Source of the DNA: Fragilariopsis cylindrus CCMP1102
Lineage: Eukaryota > Bacillariophyta > Bacillariophyceae > Bacillariales > Bacillariaceae
Direction of reading: 5' to 3'
Length of the DNA stretch: 64,000 nucleotides
Assembly: GCA_900095095.1 (NCBI GenBank)
Contig: FMBT01000292.1
Span: 558,001 to 622,000 of the forward strand
Shown: piece by piece, positions 30,792-41,170 of the stretch
How the letters are laid out: each line of letters begins with the position of its first letter
How positions within the stretch are numbered: the stretch's first letter is position 1
Notes under the pieces: model-generated
What the model was told of the DNA's origin: nothing
What the model saw: the letters and a program-made list of their open reading frames with translations, nothing else
The model's database searches: none
Program-made: the position numbers and the translations under genes

Positions 30792-32747
30792 CTATATTTC
30801 AGAAAAGTGTGTTCCGCGTGATTCCTCTGTGGATATACTTGAGTGGTCGTTTGCTGCGAGTGCATTCAAACGTTTGCGTAGCATTTGAATTCTCTCAGAG
30901 CTACTCAGAATTTCTTCTGTTTGATTAGTTTTCCTGGCTTCCATCTTAATTTCTCCCATTTTCTTGCTCACCCGACTTCTTAATTTCATTAAATCGGTCG
31001 AAACTTCTTCGTGATCCTTCTCTCCAGTCACTGATTTTGAAGTCTCGTCAGTCGACGCTTCTACCCCGTTGTTGTTGCGTTCATACCATTTATTATATGA
31101 CTCTGATACATGATCCAAACTATTCCGATTGTCTAATCCAGATCTCTGTGCACTATCTCTCTCTTTGAGTCTCAGAATGATATTCTCTTTCACCTGCAAT
31201 TTATCTTCTAGACCCATGATTTCTGCTATATACTCATTAAGACTTTTTTCAAGGGCTCGATATCGTTGGGTTCTTGTCTTTTCATCAATCTGTCCAGAGG
31301 TAAACCCGATCTCTGTTTCTAAAGCGGCAATCTTATTCGTTAATGCATTTTTCTCCAGGCTCAGAGCGTTGAATTCGTCTTTATCTTTTTTATTGTTCGA
31401 TTCGTTTTGTAATTTGTTGAGTATCTCTAGTTCTTTCCGCAATTCTGAAAGGTCGAGGATATAATTCAGATTATCAGACTCAAGAATCTTAATGCGTTTC
31501 TTGAGTAGCTCTAATGACTCTACATCTGCTTTTGTGTCTGGAGGATTTTTGATTGTCGGAGCAAGACTACTGCTGTTCAATGTTTTATCACAAGGACCAG
31601 GATTCTTCCCCTTCGACCCATCTCTTTCTAGTAGGGAAACCTTCGAAATGGCGCTCATATATTCTCCATAGAGTGCGAAGTAGCGACTACTAGCTTCAGT
31701 CTTTGACTTTTCATAAAGCTGTTCAAGATTGTCAAGCTTTGAAAGAATATCCCCACTACCCAAAGCAGACTGCTCCAACTCTGTCCTTCCACTCTTATCG
31801 TCCTTGCCGTTGAGCCTTTGTCCGTCCATCAGTCGTCTATAATCGTCGTAAATACTGTACTTAAAATCGTGAATATCGACCTCCAATTCTAATGTTGCTT
31901 CATTTTTCTTACTAAGCTTCAGCTCGAATTTTAATCTTTCGATCTCGTTGTTTTTCTCCTTCATATGTGATTCATAGAAATCGATATGTTTACTTTGAGC
32001 ATGGATTATTTTCTTCGTTTGCAACAAATCATCTTGAGAGATTGCTCTAGCTCCTATGTTATCCGTTTCTACTGATATCGACAACTCTTCTGAGACTTGA
32101 ATTTTCGCAACAAGATTTTTCTGATCCGATTCAATGTTTCTTTCGGTCTGTATTGTCCCTTGATTTAGCTTCTCGATCACAGGAATCTGATACTGACGCA
32201 CGTGCGTCAATTCTTCCTTAAATGAGACCGAAGATGCTGTAATGTCCTGCTCTTTCTTTTGGGCCATTTGTTGTGACAATAACTGATTTCTGACGCGAGT
32301 AGTCAAGCCTTGCGTAGATACACTTGAGTCTATTTGATTTTTTCTTCGGCCTGGGGATACACTGAGGGCTCTTCTATATATTCCTTTTGCATTATGTACG
32401 TCTGGAGTAGACGATACTCTGCTATCTCTGATTTTCGATGGAGACTTGCTAAGATGTCGAAAAGTTCGCCGATCAGGGGTGTGAGGTCTGATATTTCTAT
32501 CTAGTGTAGGTGGTCTACTGTTACTTGGTGTATCGAATCGCCTAACGGGAGAAGAACTTTGTCGTCGTTCGGGAGTGGAGTTTCTACTAAGGCTTCGTCT
32601 TTTAGGAGAACTACATTGTCTTCGCTCGCGAAATCGACGTTTCGTTTCTGCAATACTAGATCCCCGCATCCTTTCCAGGTCTCCAGAATCTTTTTTGCTA
32701 GAGATACTTCCAATGATCTCGCCGTAATCAAAACTACTCCTACTCAT
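30792..32747 (-). CDS. Basic-headed coiled-coil protein, unknown
   Basis: Single exon, about 651 residues. The ATG at 32747 (MSRSSFDYGE) is used because the longer frame opens with TTG. The first ~150 residues are rich in Arg-Arg-x-Ser-x-x-Pro motifs (RRQSSSPVRR, SVSPGRRK), typical of microtubule-binding or heavily phosphorylated regions. From about 220 to 600 the sequence is mostly heptad-like coiled coil (LELLKKRIKILESDNLNYILDLSELRKELEILN; KALEKSLNEYIAEIMGLEDKL). It ends with a short helical segment (ERIQMLRKRLNALA). A centrosomal, spindle or cytoskeletal role is plausible, but no family was recognised. Confidence 0.7.
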   Translation of the reverse strand: MSRSSFDYGEIIGSISSKKDSGDLERMRGSSIAETKRRFRERRQCSSPKRRSLSRNSTPERRQSSSPVRRFDTPSNSRPPTLDRNIRPHTPDRRTFRHLSKSPSKIRDSRVSSTPDVHNAKGIYRRALSVSPGRRKNQIDSSVSTQGLTTRVRNQLLSQQMAQKKEQDITASSVSFKEELTHVRQYQIPVIEKLNQGTIQTERNIESDQKNLVAKIQVSEELSISVETDNIGARAISQDDLLQTKKIIHAQSKHIDFYESHMKEKNNEIERLKFELKLSKKNEATLELEVDIHDFKYSIYDDYRRLMDGQRLNGKDDKSGRTELEQSALGSGDILSKLDNLEQLYEKSKTEASSRYFALYGEYMSAISKVSLLERDGSKGKNPGPCDKTLNSSSLAPTIKNPPDTKADVESLELLKKRIKILESDNLNYILDLSELRKELEILNKLQNESNNKKDKDEFNALSLEKNALTNKIAALETEIGFTSGQIDEKTRTQRYRALEKSLNEYIAEIMGLEDKLQVKENIILRLKERDSAQRSGLDNRNSLDHVSESYNKWYERNNNGVEASTDETSKSVTGEKDHEEVSTDLMKLRSRVSKKMGEIKMEARKTNQTEEILSSSERIQMLRKRLNALAANDHSSISTEESRGTHFSEI

Positions 32748-33269
32748 CGTCGGTACCAACCCTCTTCCACACAACTATAATATACATTCCTAACCATCCA
32801 ATAAATTGCCCATACAAAATTTATGAAAGAAATAGTATCATTATCATCGTATCATAAAGAAGAAGAAATAGTATCATTTTATCATCGTATCATTGCATAT
32901 GCCGTATTCATGGTAAAAATGAATTAGCGATTTTTTTTGGTCGCTCACACGTGTCGAAAAACAAAAAAAACAAAAGAGCCATAAGCATCGCCACGAGGAA
33001 ATTAGTGCACGACTCAACAAGACCAATTTAGAAAAAAGATCTTTTGCTACTACTGTATGAAATATCTCATCTACTGTAGTAAACAGAGCAGTCTGATATG
33101 AAATCAATTTGTTCTAAGTAAACAAGAGTAGGATCCCTTTTTATATCTGAATGACTTATACTACTGGTTTTACTAGCTAGTATCTCTATTCGGGATGTAA
33201 TATTAAATATTAAATATTAAATAGTAGACTATAGTAGACTATAGTAGACTATAGTAGTTCCAATTAAAA
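32748..33269. other. Intergenic region with short tandem repeats
   Basis: No gene. Near its left-hand gene it carries TATTAAA repeated three times (about 33201-33221) followed by TAGTAGACTA repeated three times (33222-33251), just downstream of the glycosyltransferase stop. Confidence 0.65.
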
Positions 33270-35246
33270 TTAGACGAATGAATTCATCGTAACGTCCATT
33301 TCATGTCTTACTAAATATACGAGTGCATCCAATCCTTCTAATTCATTCATTGTTCCGATCGGTAACCAATGTGTGCGGACATACCCTAAATTATTTAACA
33401 AGTCCCAATCTAACATAGCTTTACCACCTGTCAAATTGAATTTCGAAGAAAAATCATATCCACCACTTTCCGGATAATACAAGATCATTGATGAGTCTTT
33501 GGGTAGGAAAAATCCCGTTATACTTCCCCCACCACATGCAGTAACGAATATAATGTGTTCGTTACTTGTTTGTTGTTTCGGTTGAGAAATTAATTCAATC
33601 TGTTCTCGTAATGACAATTCCCTTAATACTACCGTAGAAACATCAGCCGTTGGAAAGGCTTCACTCAATGCCTTCCGTTGTTCTTCCAAGCCAAAATCTC
33701 GATCAGGATGATTTGACGAATAAGCGCTTAATATTATACGGAATTGGATCGGTCGTTGATTGTAATTGAAGTTCTTATCGATATTACTACTACCAATACT
33801 TGAACTTGTGCTTATAGTAGTTTTTGATATCGTTGTTAGTAATCCCATATTCCGAAGTAAATAGTTACGAAACGCATACAATTCAGGTCCACGTCCAACA
33901 TTCCGTGCGATAGCAACATCGAGTGAATGTGGTTCATTGTTTGTCATCCATCCATGATCTCGAATCCCATGATCAGTGAGCCATCCCAAACCGGCGACTG
34001 CATGCTTCGAACAAACTACGGGAGATTGTGATAATAACGACGTCGATGACGACGATGACGACGATGATGATGATGATGATGATGATTTTGTTTTTGTTTT
34101 TATTTTCGACAATCGAATTTCCGTTAACGTCGTAAAAGTTTCACGATCGACACCGAATAACGGTAAGAACCGTTCAAAGTTTTCCTGACAAGCTCTCTTC
34201 TTTTTGAGTCTCAAATCACATGTTGCGTATAGTTCCGATAATGTATCAACTCGAATAAACAAATGGCGATATTCATTCTCATTATTGTTACTATCATTAT
34301 TATTGATATTATCTTGATTATTATTATTATTATTATGATTGTTTTCGTATCCAAAAATCTTTAATAGATTGTATATGGGTAACAGATCATCCCATAACAA
34401 ATGTCCAACGTTATCAGCTGCGAAAGAATGGAAGGGAATCATAACAACATCGTTCTCTAATTCATAATAGTATTGAAAGTTAGGAAATTTATCATATATT
34501 TTTGGTGCCCATCGGACCTTATCAAATCCATGTCGTTGAACTTTTGTTGATCCCTTCCATCTTGGATTAATCCCTCCCAATGCAACATCGATGGATGAAT
34601 ATCGTTGTTCGTGTTGTTGTTGGTGGTCATTATTGATGACGCCATCGTTCTTGTTACTATTGCTATTGCCGCTACCGAGTTCAGTTGAGGAGTAGTGATA
34701 TGTTCCTCCCTTTGATGATGATGCTGATTCTGACCCATGAAATTGTTTACGAAATTCTTCATCAAACTGAGAAGCAACGACGAAGAATTCTGGTGGATTG
34801 TTGGTATTATTATTATTATTATTATTGTTATTATTCGAAGAAGAAGAAGTAGAAAAATCAAGACACAAATGAACATAATTACAACTTCGATGTTTCCATG
34901 CTGTTTTTTCGTCGTGAGTTTTGCCTACACAATGTACTGTGGAATGATACGTTCCATCATACAACCCATTGTTTTCGTTATTGTTATTGTTATTGTTATT
35001 GTAATTCTTATTTTCTCGTAGATGTAGTGGATAATTGTTAAGATATGCATCAGGAGTGTCTCGAGAAATAATCGTATTGTAATAGTAGTTATTATTACTG
35101 TTATTTTTATCATTATCAATATTAATATTGGAAATCAATATTGTTTGTACTCCGAATACAAATATTATGAAAGCGATAATAATGATAATATTTCGACGAC
35201 CACGAAGGATCCTACGACGTTGTCTTGTTGCTGCTGCTTGCTTCAT
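33270..35246 (-). CDS. GT61-like (DUF563) type II membrane glycosyltransferase
   Basis: Single exon, about 658 residues; the ATG at 35246 (MKQAAATRQRRR) is chosen over an upstream TTG. A basic N-terminus and one signal anchor (NIIIIIAFIIFVFGVQTIL) give type II Golgi topology. The conserved part has VVMIPFHSFAADNVGHLLWDDLLPIYNLLKIFGY, resembling the N-H-x-x-x-D block of DUF563, and a late HIIFVTACGGGSITGFFLP block in the place of the usual G-x-H-G-A motif. Long Asn runs encoded by AAT/AAC and a Ser run are inserted between the motifs. GT61 enzymes add xylose, arabinose or GlcNAc to glycans. The assignment rests on pattern, so it is moderate. It is divergent from SEC22. Confidence 0.6.
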   Translation of the reverse strand: MKQAAATRQRRRILRGRRNIIIIIAFIIFVFGVQTILISNINIDNDKNNSNNNYYYNTIISRDTPDAYLNNYPLHLRENKNYNNNNNNNNENNGLYDGTYHSTVHCVGKTHDEKTAWKHRSCNYVHLCLDFSTSSSSNNNNNNNNNNTNNPPEFFVVASQFDEEFRKQFHGSESASSSKGGTYHYSSTELGSGNSNSNKNDGVINNDHQQQHEQRYSSIDVALGGINPRWKGSTKVQRHGFDKVRWAPKIYDKFPNFQYYYELENDVVMIPFHSFAADNVGHLLWDDLLPIYNLLKIFGYENNHNNNNNNQDNINNNDSNNNENEYRHLFIRVDTLSELYATCDLRLKKKRACQENFERFLPLFGVDRETFTTLTEIRLSKIKTKTKSSSSSSSSSSSSSSTSLLSQSPVVCSKHAVAGLGWLTDHGIRDHGWMTNNEPHSLDVAIARNVGRGPELYAFRNYLLRNMGLLTTISKTTISTSSSIGSSNIDKNFNYNQRPIQFRIILSAYSSNHPDRDFGLEEQRKALSEAFPTADVSTVVLRELSLREQIELISQPKQQTSNEHIIFVTACGGGSITGFFLPKDSSMILYYPESGGYDFSSKFNLTGGKAMLDWDLLNNLGYVRTHWLPIGTMNELEGLDALVYLVRHEMDVTMNSFV

Positions 35247-35850
35247 CACGGTATGATTGCACCCACCCTCGTCTATCGATATACAAGACAAGACAAGATT
35301 CGTGCCGTTCGTTTATACTGTATTGTCAATCATGCATGTGTCTGGCATTTTTCAGAGGTGTTTGTATGTTCGGTTATTGTTCATTGTTGTGCATTATATT
35401 TATTTCATAGTGAGTTGTGATTTGTGAATGATTATTTGTGTTACACAAATTAAATGAGCAAAAAGTCATAATGACCTTAAGATACTTAATCCGGATAATA
35501 CTTTAAATATATTCAAATTGTACGCATTTGTTACAGGCTTTTACATTTGAAGGAGTTCCTACATTAACCACACAACAAATGCCTCCGATTTTAACTGTTT
35601 AACTTTTAACGAAAACGCAGTGGCATCAACAAACACAATAAACTTCGGGACGACGACGACGACGACGACGATCTTCATTCAAGTATAAGAAGCTGATAGT
35701 TGTTAATTATATTCTGAAGATTGTATTGCTCGGTTAGGTACACATACAATAAGATCAAGAGAGTCAACAAAAGACATATCGCAAGCAACACGGACACACG
35801 GACGCCCAAAATAACAATTCAAACCAAAAACAAATAAAGCATATAAAATA
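35247..35850. promoter_or_regulatory. Bidirectional promoter region (GT61-like / SEC22)
   Basis: 604 bp between divergent ATGs. A GACGACGACGACGACGAC run lies near 35650-35668. No gene is seen. Confidence 0.45.
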
Positions 35851-37054
35851 ATGCCTCCCCTTTTAACGCAAGTGGCACGTCTATCAGACGGTCTTCCTTT
35901 GGTGGCATGTCATACTCCAGCACCGGGTAATCCCGTGACAAGTCAGGATCAGAAGGAAGCAAAAGAATTGTTACAAAAAATAACTTCTGGGTACGTGTTA
36001 TGTTCTATTATGTTATGTTTACATAAATGCCATGTACTTCTAGATAGCTAGGCTACTAATAAAGTTGTGATCTTGGGATTTGTTCTTGTGCGTATATGTA
36101 GATTTGTGCATAATATATATATATATATATATGTATATATTCTATCTTTTTCTAACCGTATTATTATTCCTTTTATATTCAAACAACATATTATAATTTA
36201 TAATAAATAGTGCCAATACAATGTCAATCGTCTCGGGTGATAAAGTATTCTATTACATGACTCGTGAAAGTTTATGTTTCCTAACGATGACAGAGGCAAA
36301 ATATCCAAAACGAATGGGATTTTTATATCTTGATGAAGTATGTGATATAGTATTACAAGAACTTGTTCGTGATCATGGAAATAATGTAAGTGTATACATA
36401 CAGTATTCATTATCTATATACATTCCTGAATAATATAGGCTAGTTCGAAGATATTCACAACTAAGGATTTTGGTATTAGATATAAGTTGAACGAATAAAA
36501 AACCTTCAGTATTTGCACACCACGCACGCGCCGCTACCGTACGGATGGATGTTTGTCGATGTCCATTATTTTTTCTTTCTTTACGACTTTAACCAACCAA
36601 CTAATACGACTATATTTGTTGTTGATTTTGCTGTTCGCTTTGTATCGGCTGCTCCACATACATACATATATACGTACATACGTACATATATATATATATA
36701 CAGTGGCGCCAAGAAGTAGATCAGACGGAACGTCCCTTTCGGTTCATCAATTACGATCCTCTTATTCAACGGAAGCAAAAGGAATTTCAAGATGAACGTC
36801 AACAACGATCGAAGTTGAATGATGATTTAAGTGAAATTCAATCTATAATGAAAAAGAATATAAATGATATTTTAGATCGTGGAGAAAAATTAGATAATGT
36901 ACAAAATATCAGTGCAGAACTTATGAACAAATCAAGTAACTTCAAGTGGGGAACAAGGAAATTAACACTACAAGCTCGGATTCAACAATACCTACCCCTG
37001 CTTATTGGTGTTTTGATTGTTATATTTATCATTTATGTTAAATTTTTCTGGTAG
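35851..37054 (+). CDS. SEC22: R-SNARE SEC22
   Basis: Three exons: 35851-35990, 36211-36385 and 36704-37054, about 221 residues, all with GT-AG borders. The N-terminal longin domain (LLTQVARLSDGLPLVA; VFYYMTRESLCFLTMTEAKYPKRMGFLYLDEV) leads to RPFRFINYDPLIQRKQKEF and an R-SNARE helix with the ionic-layer Arg in NDILDRGEKLDNV. A C-terminal anchor follows (YLPLLIGVLIVIFIIYVKFFW). Length and order match SEC22, which mediates ER-Golgi vesicle fusion. The first intron carries an (AT)n run and the second a TACATACG repeat. Confidence 0.95.
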
Positions 37055-37621
37055 AAAATAACGAATCATAATCAACAAAGATTCTACCATGTACTTTTTT
37101 CTTCAATTATATCTGAAATATTAATAATAGATGGGGAGGAGGAGGTTTTTTGGTTTATTTTTTTGTGCAGAATACTTTGATTTTATTGAATCTATAGCAA
37201 TATATCCGCACTTTCTGTATTATGTATGAAAAGTCTATGTCTTATCAAAAATTTGAGCTTATAGCTATTCCATGCATACCAAAAGATATAACATACTGTA
37301 GTTCTATATTCATTTCAAAACCTTTAAAAAATGAATCCAACGACAGGGTAATTTTATGACCCTTGTCAAACGATACATCCCCCGAATATTCACCTTTTTT
37401 TTTAATCAACGAGCATTTATCCCCTCCCCCGAAATCTTGTGTGGTAGGTTAAACAATGAATAATTAAATGAACATGATCATGCATTTGATCATCAAATCA
37501 CTCAACTTTCTCACCATCATTTATTTTTCAACACAGAGCGAGGGTTGGTGGCAAAAAAGATTACCCATACCTACAAACACCTGCATTTTCTCCCGGGTGT
37601 GATACGAAACCACAGTATACA
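37055..37621. other. Intergenic region
   Basis: About 570 bp between SEC22 and EHD on the same strand. AT-rich, no gene seen; it presumably holds the SEC22 3' UTR and EHD promoter. Confidence 0.5.
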
Positions 37622-39923
37622 ATGAGAAGAACGCTGTTGCTACTACTAGAATTGTTAGTCCTTAGCCTTTGCTTAACGGTGCGGCGGTGCCACGGACGAC
37701 GAGCGTTCCATCAAATACGTCGATTTTGGAAGATTCGAGGAGGGGAATCATCGTCTTATTCTCAGAATTATTCAGGTCCCGACTTACCGCCGGATCTACC
37801 CAACTATGGAGACGACGGCGAATCTGATGAACAAAGGATACATCGGCAGCAAGGGCAAGAACAATACCAGTACAATAATCCACAACAACAGCAGCAGCAA
37901 CAACAACAACCTGATGGCGATCCTGGGGCTGATTTCAGATACTCGCGGCCGCGGCCGCAGTCTCTTGATTCAAATTCACAGTATCATTCTCAGCAACAAC
38001 AAGGACCATACCCTCAACAACAGCAGCAGCAGCAACAATCCCCGCCGCATCTTCCACCTGGAGCCTATGGGGCAGACAATGGTCCACCACCCCACCATCC
38101 TGGTTATCAACAACAACAGCAATATCCTTCCCTTCCAGAAGACTCTTCTATTTTTGCAGAAGATGATGAGATAGAAAATATGAGTATGGACTCAGCCTTC
38201 GGTGGTGATGACAGTCTCGGTGGTGGCGAGAATTCAAACAATGGAGGTGGGATGGACCTTTCTTCGTTTGACAAAGAATACATTCTCAAGGGACTTGCTC
38301 GACTTTATCGGAAAAAGATATTGCCATTGGAAATTTCCTCCCGCTACGGTCACTTCCATTCACCACCCTTATCGCCTGCCGATTTTGTGGCACCTCCTCA
38401 GGTCTTATTGTTGGGACAATACAGGTAAGCACTTATTTTGTAGTATGCAGAAAGCAATTCAATACCAGTGATGAAAAAGGACGATTATAATCGCCATCTA
38501 ACCATGACCATGTTTTGATCCCACTAAAAACAAAATTCTATAGTGTGGGGAAAACATCCTTCATCAAATATCTAGTCGGACGAGATTTTCCCGGAATCCG
38601 CGTGGGACCTGAGCCTACCACGGTAAGTATGCAAACAAACGATATGCAGCAGTGTGTTACGATTACAATTACGTGCTGGTGTATTGATTTCTTTAATATT
38701 ATTTTAACATTATTTTATCTACTGTGGTCTTTCCATTCTGTTTTATTTGTGTAGGATCGGTTCACAGCGGTTCTTTATGGAAATAATGACAAAATTATTC
38801 CAGGAGCGGCCCTGTGCTCTCAAACCGATCGTCCATTTACCGGTTTGAGTCCGTATGGAAATAATTTTATGAGTCGAATGGAGGGAGTTGAAGCAAACTC
38901 GCCAATCCTACAAAATGTAACACTGATCGATACGCCTGGAATTCTGTCAGGACAAAAACAAAAAAATCGTAATTACGACTACGAATCGGTCATGAAGTGG
39001 TTTGGCGAACGTGCAGATGTAAGTGATTTCTTTCTGCTTTTGTGTTGTTTTTGTTGTCTAGAACTATCGCTGGGAAGTTACACTAAACATTTAACATGGA
39101 GTTTCTTTCTAACATATCTGCTTGTCAAATTATACAATACAAAAACTTCAGTTGGTTATTGTTATGTTCGATGCACATAAATTAGATATTTCAGATGAAT
39201 TGAAAGGAGTTATGGAGCTTTTTATTCCTCATTTAGACAAGGTTCGAATTGTGCTCAATAAGGCAGATTCCGTGTCTACCCAACAACTGATGCGCGTGTA
39301 CGGAGCACTTATGTGGAGTTTAGGGAAGGTTATGAATACACCTGAGGTTTGCCGTGTCTATATGGGAAGTTTTTGGGACGCTCCCCTAAAATGTACGGAA
39401 CAAATGGATCTGTTACAAAATGAAGAAACTGATCTTCTCAATGACATAATGAATCTTCCTCAACAGGCTGTCATGCGACGAATCAACGAACTTGTTAAAC
39501 GAGCACGAAGTGTTAAGGTTCATGCATATATCATCCACTATCTACGCAAACAGCTTCCATATACGTGGGGGAAACGAGAAAAACAACGTCGTCTTATAGG
39601 ACGATTAGAATCTGAATTTTCTGCTGCAGCACGACGGTACGGTCTTCCAAAGGGAGACTTTCCACAGCTCGAGCCATTCCGTAAGGCATTGCTAGAAATT
39701 AAAGATCTAAGTGAATTTCCTAAACTAGACAAGAAACTTGTACGGGAGATGGACAAGGTACGTTTTTGAATGACTAACTCCTTATGATGATACCGCACAC
39801 GTCTCTTTCCTCTAGTTATCTAATACGACTCTATCTCTCTTTTATCTCACAAAACATTTTCATTCATAGGTCTTTAGTGTTGATATCCCTGATCTATTGG
39901 ATAAGGCTAGGGATCAACGATAA
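37622..39923 (+). CDS. EHD: EHD-family membrane-remodelling ATPase with signal peptide
   Basis: Five exons: 37622-38424, 38544-38622, 38755-39018, 39152-39757 and 39870-39923, about 601 residues. The core matches EHD: KGLARLYRKKILPLE, P-loop GQYSVGKTS (near 265-273), GPEPTTDRF, DTPGILSG (353-360), DAHKLDISDE, NKAD (418-421), QQLMRVYGALMWSLGK, RARSVKVHAYII. EHD ATPases form rings that tubulate membranes in endocytic recycling. Three things are unusual. The protein starts with a strong hydrophobic signal (MRRTLLLLLELLVLSLCLTV). A ~200-residue Gln-rich linker precedes the G domain. No EH domain is seen at either end; it stops shortly after the helical domain. A lumenal or plastid-related location is therefore possible. 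The cleavage context (CHGRRAF) is a weak fit to the plastid motif. Confidence 0.9.
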
Positions 39924-40142
39924 ACTTCCAAATGGGGGTACAATACAATCACTTGATCTCATCATAATGATAAATAATAAACCCTGCTAAAAAATAAAGT
40001 TTTTTTTGAATGATAAATTTGCTTTTCCGAAGAAAATAATTATCCGTAGTTTCTTACAGGAAAATCCCAAGGTAGTTAAGATTTAGTTTGTTCTTATTTT
40101 GATTATTCAATAGTACTCCTCAAAACGTTTATTATTATATAT

Positions 40143-40685
40143 TTTTTAATTTCCTGTGGCAGCAGGTGTTGCAGGCTTGACAGGCTTGACCATAAGAACA
40201 GCAGCTTCATCTGATATGTCATATTCAGCTGGCTTTTTGAAAGAATGGATGTCATAAATGATAGGTGCACGATTAATATCCGATGGACGAGACTTACGTG
40301 GACGTTTCGATTTGGCCCATTTTGCTGCCTTATCATTCACGTGCTTTGCGAATAATGCACTGCAGAGAAAGAAATTTGAAACGAAAAAAAGAAAAATGAA
40401 AGGGGGAAAAAAATTCAGAATGAGCTACAGATTTAAAATAAATAACGATGAATCAAAAATTGATTTAGTTGTTTTTTTCTATCAGCGTCCAATGTTGAAA
40501 CATCCCATCCTCGCGGTAAATCTCTGACCAATTCATATCGAGTGCCGTTAACGACACCTTCAAAAGATGTCCGGACGTATGCTATTTTTTTCGACTCACG
40601 TATTCGTATCTCTAACACCGAACTGTGGGGCAAAAGCCGAAGCAGATGCAACGAATGCAAGGATTAATAGAGCAGATTTCATCAT
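40143..40685 (-). CDS. Small plastid-targeted basic protein, unknown
   Basis: ATG at 40685 opens MMKSALLILAFVASASAFAPQ, an essentially perfect diatom plastid presequence with ASAFAP. Downstream, in other frames, lie VRTSFEGVVNGTRYELVRDLPRGWD and, after a clear CTGCAG acceptor near 40360, ALFAKHVNDKAAKWAKSKRPRKSRPSD ending in a stop at 40143-40145. These read as one gene of roughly 130 residues. Joining exon 1 to the next block needs a very short intron (37 nt from GTGTTA to TAG is the one that keeps frame), and the second donor is not obvious, so the exon model is provisional. The mature protein is basic; I do not recognise it. It is convergent with EHD and divergent from the S1 protein. Confidence 0.55.
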
Positions 40686-41170
40686 GGTCGAGAATTTTAA
40701 GTTGAATATAATTTGTAATGTTCGGTACAGTATGTTGTTGTATTGGGTTGGAATGAGTGAAGAAGTTGGATGATGATGTGTGTGTTTCTCTGTTGCCTGC
40801 CTGATGGCTCGTGTAGAGTGGACAGACAGACGACGGTTCTCATTTTTTGACTTAATTTCCTCACAAGACGTTTTTTTTACTATACGTGTTGTATGACGTA
40901 CTTTTTACTACAGCCTGGCCGCTACTACGTGTATTTCAACGTGTGGAATTGGCAGGTCCAGACATCACTTTTCTTTCGGATCACTCGCTCAACGAACATC
41001 ACATGAAGAGAAATAAGTTAGCTAACACCAACAACATCTGCCTGAGTCGACGAGTCCTCTTCTTACCTATCATCCTTTTTCTCCGTTGTTATCTCTGTTC
41101 GATTGTTCAATTTTTTTAAAAATCAACAATTACATTCTACTAAATAAGTACTTGAAAAATATATCCCACC
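40686..41170. promoter_or_regulatory. Bidirectional promoter between two plastid-protein genes
   Basis: 485 bp between divergent ATGs of the small ASAFAP protein and the S1-domain protein. No coding features are supported; the frame at 40886-41119 looks random. Confidence 0.5.

Noticed and set aside
33976-34188. Poly-Asp protein on the plus strand
   Set aside because: Shadow of the serine-run codons in the GT61-like gene.
36513-36805. Small frames in the second SEC22 intron
   Set aside because: They overlap an AT/TACATACG repeat and the splice acceptor; no protein features.
40595-40625. An 18-nt GT...AG intron in the ASAFAP gene
   Set aside because: Removing it does not restore the frame of the downstream conserved block; the 37-nt alternative does.
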